Assembly: GCA_964598725.1 (NCBI GenBank)
Contig: CAZRCW010000007.1
Location: 1 to 7,637 of the forward strand
Direction of reading: 5' to 3'
Source: JAGOTP01 sp964598725
Lineage (GTDB): Bacteria; Patescibacteriota; Patescibacteriia; 2-12-FULL-60-25
DNA: 7,637 nucleotides
Below, piece after piece: positions 4,428 through 7,637 of this stretch. The position numbers and the translations under genes are program-made. A model generated the notes under the pieces. That model was not told where the DNA came from, searched no databases, and saw only the letters and a program-made list of their open reading frames with translations. How positions within the stretch are numbered: position 1 is the first letter of the stretch; every line of letters starts with the position of its first letter.

Positions 4428-4729
4428 TGCGGCCACAGAGCGAGATCCGCGTGTGTCTGTCGGCCGCCCTGGTCGAAGGTGGTGGCACCACGCGGCAGCT
4501 GGCGCAGCGCACCGGCTGGAGCATCGGCCTCACGCGCGAGGCTCTGAACAACATGGTGAAGGCCGGAGACGCCTGCAAGCGCTACGTGCGCGTGCAAGGG
4601 GTCTGCCGGCCTGTTCCGTTCTACGAGCGCCGCTGTCGTGATGCGGCTCTCGAGTTCGATGCGGCGCCGCTGGTGTCGCTGATCTCCGCCTGGGTCACCA
4701 GGCCGGCCACGCTGGAGGCGGCCATGTAG
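4427..4729 (+). CDS. Helix-turn-helix phage protein, 100 aa
   Basis: The product starts MRPQSEIRVCLSAALVEGGG. Residues about 5-50 form a MarR/winged-helix-like reading: a helix (SEIRVCLSAALVEGG), a turn helix (TTRQLAQRTG) and a recognition helix (SIGLTREALNNMVKAGDA), followed by a strand pair, CKRYVRVQGVCRPVPFYE, that would be the wing. The last 30 residues are amphipathic. The second such small DNA-binding protein in this operon, it probably acts in regulation or at the phage origin. I chose ATG 4427 because it overlaps the upstream TGA by one base (TGATG); GTG 4415, four codons earlier, is an alternative. It ends in TAG 4727-4729, directly before the stretch of uncertain coding status. Confidence 0.75.
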   Translation: MRPQSEIRVCLSAALVEGGGTTRQLAQRTGWSIGLTREALNNMVKAGDACKRYVRVQGVCRPVPFYERRCRDAALEFDAAPLVSLISAWVTRPATLEAAM

Positions 4730-5015
4730 TGCGCAGCGAACTCGCGCGCCTGGGGTCCGACCGAGGGGTGCGCGCTGCAACAAGCCGGCGAACTCGGGCT
4801 CGCAAAGTCGGCATGGTGGGCATAGAGCCCAGAGCCAGCGGGATGCCACCTCGAGGTGGCGAAAGTCTGGGCGACGCGATGCGACGGCATGGCTCCGATG
4901 GGCATGAATCGACGCGATGGCGATGCGAACCCTTGTCGTTCTGGCACGGGAAAGGCACCGCTTTGCTCAAGCACTCACCAATGGGCATTGATGCAGAACA
5001 GAGGATGCAGAGAGC
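4729..5015 (+). other. Stretch between the HTH gene and the replication gene; doubtful 100-aa ORF, palindrome and spaced repeats
   Basis: A frame is open from GTG 4729 (overlapping the upstream TAG) to TGA 5031 (overlapping the next gene by 16 bases). It has poor ribosome support and third positions less GC-biased than its neighbours, so I do not call it as a gene with confidence. The DNA carries a perfect 16-base palindrome at 4845-4860 and three copies of TGGGCAT at 4817, 4899 and 4982. It could be a cis-acting region for replication. No clear promoter or terminator is visible. Confidence 0.35.
4845..4860. repeat. Perfect 16-bp palindrome
   Basis: GCCACCTCGAGGTGGC equals its own reverse complement. 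It lies about 155 bases before the replication genes. Possible roles are a dimeric protein site or a cruciform; in the doubtful overlapping ORF it would simply encode MPPRGGE. Confidence 0.7.
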
Positions 5016-5480
5016 ATGGCAACACAACTGAAACTGGTGTCGGCAATGCCGGCAATCGAGACAGGCACGACAACAGACCCCACGCGCCAGGTGTTCGAGC
5101 ACTGGCTGTACATGCTGGGCCGCTCAGCGCAGCGCTGCAAGCTCGGGCCGTCTCGCCGGCAGGTGATCAATGGGGCGTTGGCGATGGGCTACGACGCCGA
5201 CACCCTGATGCTGGCCGTAGAAGGCATGGCGGGTGACGCGCTCGAGGGCTGCAGCGAGCGCATGGCCACCGCGATGCGCGACCTGGAGTGGCTGCTGGCG
5301 AAGGAAGCGCGCATCGAGCAGTGGGCCGACAAGGGCGAGGCGCTGCGTGCGGCCGCGATGCAGAACGTCAACGAGCGCGTGATGGATGAGCCTGCGGCGC
5401 AAGTGGACCCGGCAGAGGCTGCAGCCGCGCGCGAGCGGCTGCGCCAGTTCGCGCAACAGCGGCGCGGTGGCGGTCGGTGA
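5016..5480 (+). CDS. Phage replication accessory protein, probable helicase loader/initiator C-terminal domain, 154 aa
   Basis: The protein probably helps load the DnaB helicase encoded by the next gene, or forms part of the phage initiator. After a 25-residue tail it shows VFEHWLYMLGRSAQRCKLGPSRRQ (27-49), then INGALAMGYDADTLMLAVEGMAGD (51-74) and RDLEWLLAKEARIEQWADKG (88-107). This order of FxxW, a basic PxRR turn, a GYxxDxLxxAIxG helix and a DLEWLL helix is what I know from the C-terminal part of O-like phage replication proteins; here the N-terminal winged helix is absent. The C-terminal 40 residues are helical and charged, ending in a basic QQRRGGGR tail. The stop overlaps the GTG of the helicase gene (GTGA), so the two are translationally coupled, which supports a joint role. 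I saw no P-loop, so it is not a DnaC-type ATPase loader. Confidence 0.7.
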   Translation: MATQLKLVSAMPAIETGTTTDPTRQVFEHWLYMLGRSAQRCKLGPSRRQVINGALAMGYDADTLMLAVEGMAGDALEGCSERMATAMRDLEWLLAKEARIEQWADKGEALRAAAMQNVNERVMDEPAAQVDPAEAAAARERLRQFAQQRRGGGR

Positions 5481-6826
5481 GCGCAGAGATCAAGGCGAAC
5501 CCGCCGCCGCACAACCTCGAGGCCGAACAGGGAGTGCTGGGTGCGATCCTGATGGACAACCGCGCTTTCGAGGCCGTGGCGGATGTGCTGGAGGCGGGCG
5601 ACTTCTACCGCGCCGAGCATGCCCTGGTCTGGAACGCGATGGCCACGCTGGTGATGGCTTCGAAGCCGGCCGACGTGATCACCGTGAGCGATGCGCTGGT
5701 GGCAACCTGTGCGCCGATGGAAAGCCCGCTGCAGTACCTGAACCAGCTGGCCTGGTGCGTTCCAGGCGCGGCGAACGCGGCCGCGCATGCCGGCATCGTG
5801 AAGCGCTGCGCGCTGGCGCGGCGGCTGATGGTGCTGGCGCGCGAGCTGGACTTCGCTGCCAGCAAGGTAAGCACCGCGCCCGGTGCGCTGGAGGACCTGG
5901 TGAACGACTACGCGCAGCGCCTGCTGGCCATGCAGGACGGCGCGACGAGTGACGAGCCCAGACTGGTGGAGAAGCTGCTGCCGCCGTGGATTGATGAACT
6001 CGAGGCGCGTGCGCAGGGCAAGACCGACGCGATCGCCACCGGGCTGTCGGACGTGGACAGGCTGCTGGGCGGTGGGCTGCGGCGGGGCGAGCTCACAGTG
6101 ATCGGCGCGCGGCCGAGCATGGGGAAGTCGGCGCTGATGCTGACCATCGCGCGCAACGTGGCGCCGGCAGGGCCTGTGCTGGTGTGCAGTCTGGAGGACA
6201 GCGAGCATATGCTGGTCTCGCGGCAGGTGGCTGCGGCTGGCCGTGTGAACCTGGCCGACATCAGGCGGCCGCCAGAGCCTGGGAGATCTGCTGACGCGAT
6301 GTGGGCGGGTGTGAGCGAAGGGGTCGAGCAGCTACAGCGGCTGCGGCTGTTCATTGACGACCAGGCTGCGCTGAGCATCCACCAGGTGCGGCGCAAGGCG
6401 CTGCAGGTGAAGCGGCGCGAAGGCGGCCTGTTGCTCGTGGTGGTGGACTACCTGCAGCTGATGGAAGGCGCGGGCGAAACGCGGGCGCACGCGCTGGCAG
6501 CCATTGCGCGGGGCATGAAGCAGCTGGCCAAGGAACTGCGCTGCGCTGTGCTGGTGCTTAGCCAGCTCAGCCGAGAGGCCGACAAGATGGAAGGCCCGCC
6601 GCGGCTTGACCACCTGGCGGAAAGCGGCGGCATCGAGCAGGCCGCCGACAACATCGGGCTGCTGTGGCGTGAGGCGCGGCGAAAGCCGAAGCCGGACAAC
6701 AAGCACAAGGCCCAGGTGGAGTTCGCCAAGCAGAAGAACGGGCCCACCGACACGGTGCACCTGTGGTTCGACGGTGCCACGCAGAGATTCGGGGACGCGG
6801 TACAGGAGGAGCGCTATGGAGCGTGA
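5477..6826 (+). CDS. dnaB: Replicative DNA helicase, DnaB family, 449 aa
   Basis: This hexameric helicase unwinds the phage replication fork. The N-terminal domain is present (NLEAEQGVLGAILMDNRAF at 13-31, then the DFYRAEHALVWNAM helix). A linker region is followed by the RecA-like domain: TGLSDVDRLLGGG at 188-200; Walker A, GARPSMGKSA, at 210-219; SLEDSEHMLVSRQ at 238-250; Walker B, LLLVVVDYLQLM, with Asp324; the sensor stretch VLVLSQLSREADK at 358-370; ESGGIEQAADNIGLLWRE at 382-399; and the C-terminal FAKQKNGPT at 416-424. Its length is close to bacterial DnaB (about 470). In the last motif bacterial DnaB has Lys-x-Arg, with the Arg acting as arginine finger; here it reads Lys418-Gln-Lys420. 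The GTG start is fixed by the GTGA overlap with the loader-like gene. The 3' end overlaps the next gene by 11 bases. Confidence 0.96.
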   Translation: MSAEIKANPPPHNLEAEQGVLGAILMDNRAFEAVADVLEAGDFYRAEHALVWNAMATLVMASKPADVITVSDALVATCAPMESPLQYLNQLAWCVPGAANAAAHAGIVKRCALARRLMVLARELDFAASKVSTAPGALEDLVNDYAQRLLAMQDGATSDEPRLVEKLLPPWIDELEARAQGKTDAIATGLSDVDRLLGGGLRRGELTVIGARPSMGKSALMLTIARNVAPAGPVLVCSLEDSEHMLVSRQVAAAGRVNLADIRRPPEPGRSADAMWAGVSEGVEQLQRLRLFIDDQAALSIHQVRRKALQVKRREGGLLLVVVDYLQLMEGAGETRAHALAAIARGMKQLAKELRCAVLVLSQLSREADKMEGPPRLDHLAESGGIEQAADNIGLLWREARRKPKPDNKHKAQVEFAKQKNGPTDTVHLWFDGATQRFGDAVQEERYGA

Positions 6827-7196
6827 CGAACAGGCAGATGCAATGGAAGTGCGGCTGCGTGAATGGGCGACATGGCTGGCGTGTGGCACATCGGCAGGGT
6901 TCCCGGTGACGAACGTGCTGCACCAGTCGTGGCTGCCGCCTGCGCCAGGTCAACTGCCGACGATGCAGACCGGCGGGCGCAGCACGCGGCGCGAACGGGC
7001 AATGCACGCGGCGGTGCTGTCGCTGAGCAGGCGTCTGCAGAACACGCTGTTCGTGGTGTACGTGCAGCGCGTGGGTACGCAGGAGCAGGCGGTGCGGCTG
7101 GAGTGTGCGACGTCAACCGTTCGGGCGCGTGTGATGGAAGCCAAGCGCCTGCTTTCGTTGATGCCTGGGGTTTTACCAGTTAGCGATTCTCGCTAG
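6816..7196 (+). CDS. Late-gene regulator, Q-like / sigma-region-4-like HTH protein, 126 aa
   Basis: This is probably the protein that turns on late genes. After an acidic N-terminal helix (MERDEQADAMEVRLREWATWL) and a linker, the C-terminal half reads as two helical blocks: RERAMHAAVLSLSRRLQNTLFVV, then YVQRVGTQEQAVRLECATSTVRARVMEAKRLL, the latter a helix-turn-helix like sigma factor region 4 (QEQAVRLECATSTVRARV at about 89-106). Small proteins of this shape sit between replication genes and HNH/terminase genes in many phages, as Q-type antiterminators or ArpU/RinA-type activators. A very strong ribosome site, AGGAGGA, lies 5 bases upstream of the ATG, inside the end of the helicase gene, so translation should be high. 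The stop codon is part of the inverted repeat that opens the late leader. Whether it antiterminates or recruits polymerase cannot be told from sequence. Confidence 0.7.
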   Translation: MERDEQADAMEVRLREWATWLACGTSAGFPVTNVLHQSWLPPAPGQLPTMQTGGRSTRRERAMHAAVLSLSRRLQNTLFVVYVQRVGTQEQAVRLECATSTVRARVMEAKRLLSLMPGVLPVSDSR

Positions 7197-7199
7197 AGT
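7172..7199 (+). promoter_or_regulatory. Candidate late promoter (PR'-like)
   Basis: A -35 TTTACC (7172-7177) and a -10 TAGAGT (7194-7199) with a 16-base spacer each match the consensus at 4 of 6 positions. The spacer and -10 contain the inverted repeat TAGCGA-TTC-TCGCTA (7181-7195). It lies at the end of the late-regulator gene and about 45 bases before a terminator-like hairpin, as PR' does in lambda relatives. Confidence 0.4.
7181..7195. repeat. Inverted repeat in the late promoter region
   Basis: TAGCGATTCTCGCTA has perfect 6-base arms and a 3-base centre. It could be a binding site for the regulator encoded just upstream, or a small hairpin at the end of that gene. Confidence 0.6.
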
Positions 7200-7243
7200 G
7201 CGGGCACGCTGGCGAAAGCTCGCGCGACTGCATCATCTGTCTC

Positions 7244-7280
7244 AAGCCCCGGCGCCGAAAGGTGGTCGGGGCTTCTCTTT
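7244..7280 (+). terminator. Hairpin with GAAA tetraloop, tR'-like terminator in the late leader
   Basis: An outer stem AAGCCCCG (7244-7251) pairs perfectly with CGGGGCTT (7267-7274). An inner stem CGCC/GGTG closes a GAAA loop (7257-7260). The tail CTCTTT is short but pyrimidine-rich. It lies directly before the GTG of the HNH gene, so it would stop transcription unless it is overridden. Confidence 0.55.
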
Positions 7281-7637
7281 GTGGCATCCGAACACCATCA
7301 CCTCTACAACCTGGCGGCGTGGAAGCGCCTGCGGCTGGCGCACCTGTGCATGCACCCGTGGTGCCGCATGTGCGAAGAGATGGGTTCGTTTGAGCTTGCG
7401 TCGGTGGTCGACCACATCAAGCCGCACAAGGGTGACATGGAGTTGTTCCTGGACCCGGACAACCTGCAGTCGCTGAGCAAGGCGTGCCACGACCGCCACA
7501 AGCAGGCGCAGGAGCGAAACGCCGACGGCATCATGCGCGGTGCTGGCCTGAGTGGTGCGCCGATCGACAGGGCGCACCCGTGGTTCAAACCCCCGGTGGG
7601 GGGGGGTGAAAAGTCTGGCGCTGCAGCAACGAAGACT
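7281..7637 (+). CDS. HNH endonuclease (partial, C-terminus beyond right edge)
   Basis: This phage HNH nuclease probably nicks or cuts DNA during packaging next to terminase, as shown for HNH proteins of HK97-type phages; the terminase itself is not in the window. The N-terminus, ASEHHHLYNLAAWKRLRLAHL, is the usual LYN..W..LR start. Then come a knuckle half, CMHPWCRMC (23-31), the HNH core VVDHIKPHKGD (44-54) with the catalytic Asp-His, FLDPDNLQSLSKACHDRHK (58-76) with the central Asn and the final His, and a basic tail up to HPWFKPPVGGGEKSG. The second zinc-knuckle half, normally Cys-x2-Cys, is Ser-Lys-Ala-Cys here. GTG 7281 is the only start codon in the open frame before the conserved region. 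It follows the hairpin directly and lacks a good ribosome site. A run of nine G at 7598-7606 lies near the end. The gene stays open to the last base. Confidence 0.88.
   Translation, partial: MASEHHHLYNLAAWKRLRLAHLCMHPWCRMCEEMGSFELASVVDHIKPHKGDMELFLDPDNLQSLSKACHDRHKQAQERNADGIMRGAGLSGAPIDRAHPWFKPPVGGGEKSGAAATKT

Noticed and set aside
5189..6208. Leftward 339-codon frame opposite the loader and dnaB
   Set aside because: It is antisense to clear replication genes and has a His/Arg/Gln-rich shadow composition.
7198..7476. Rightward 92-codon frame over the late leader and HNH start
   Set aside because: It is arginine- and tryptophan-rich with no motif, while another frame of the same DNA encodes the complete HNH core.
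1..7637. tRNA genes, CRISPR arrays, insertion sequences, integrase or attachment site
   Set aside because: I saw no tRNA-like cloverleaf, repeat-spacer array, transposase, recombinase motif or flanking direct repeat in the readable sequence. The integrase and att site would have to lie outside the window.

Overview
The window is part of a temperate, lambda-like dsDNA bacteriophage or integrated prophage. The very high GC content, the GC-biased third codon positions, the frequent GTG starts and the protein styles (XRE-S24 repressor, YdaS-like Cro, DnaB, HNH) fit a betaproteobacterial host, probably Burkholderiales/Comamonadaceae. The host is an inference from sequence style, not a search result. 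There is a run of exactly 100 N at 3572-3671, so the early right operon is broken by an assembly gap.

Layout. Positions 1-2158 hold a leftward operon of seven small, tightly packed genes. Adjacent genes mostly overlap by 4 bp, and the operon ends, cut by the window edge, in a P-loop deoxynucleoside monophosphate kinase-like gene. A strong candidate promoter (PL, perfect TTGACA -35) at 2186-2214 drives it. Positions 2260-3169 hold a leftward lysogeny unit: the CI-type repressor, overlapped by a small lipoprotein gene in the position lambda uses for rex. An in-frame amber codon appears to truncate the lipoprotein. Positions 3164-3232 are the right operator and promoter region. From there run a YdaS/Cro-like regulator, a partial gene lost in the N gap, a winged-helix protein, an unknown protein, a second helix-turn-helix protein, about 290 bp of doubtful coding status, a replication accessory protein and a replicative DnaB-family helicase. 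A Q-like or sigma-region-4-like late regulator follows, then a short promoter-hairpin leader and an HNH endonuclease that runs off the right edge. HNH genes in this position usually precede terminase and the packaging module.

How it works together (inference). A dyad of consensus TCAC-N4-GTGA occurs twice in PL and three times between cI and cro. Within each promoter the sites cover the -35 and -10. This is a bipartite OL/OR immunity system in which CI and Cro would control PL, PR and the cI promoter. Replication genes are read from PR, and the regulator at 6816 would then switch on late genes through the leader at 7172-7280.

The most notable points are: the operator set; an S24-fold repressor that lacks the Ser-Lys cleavage dyad, which suggests non-SOS induction; the repressor-linked lipoprotein with its amber codon; a possibly leaderless cro; and a compact lambda PR'-tR'-like late leader.
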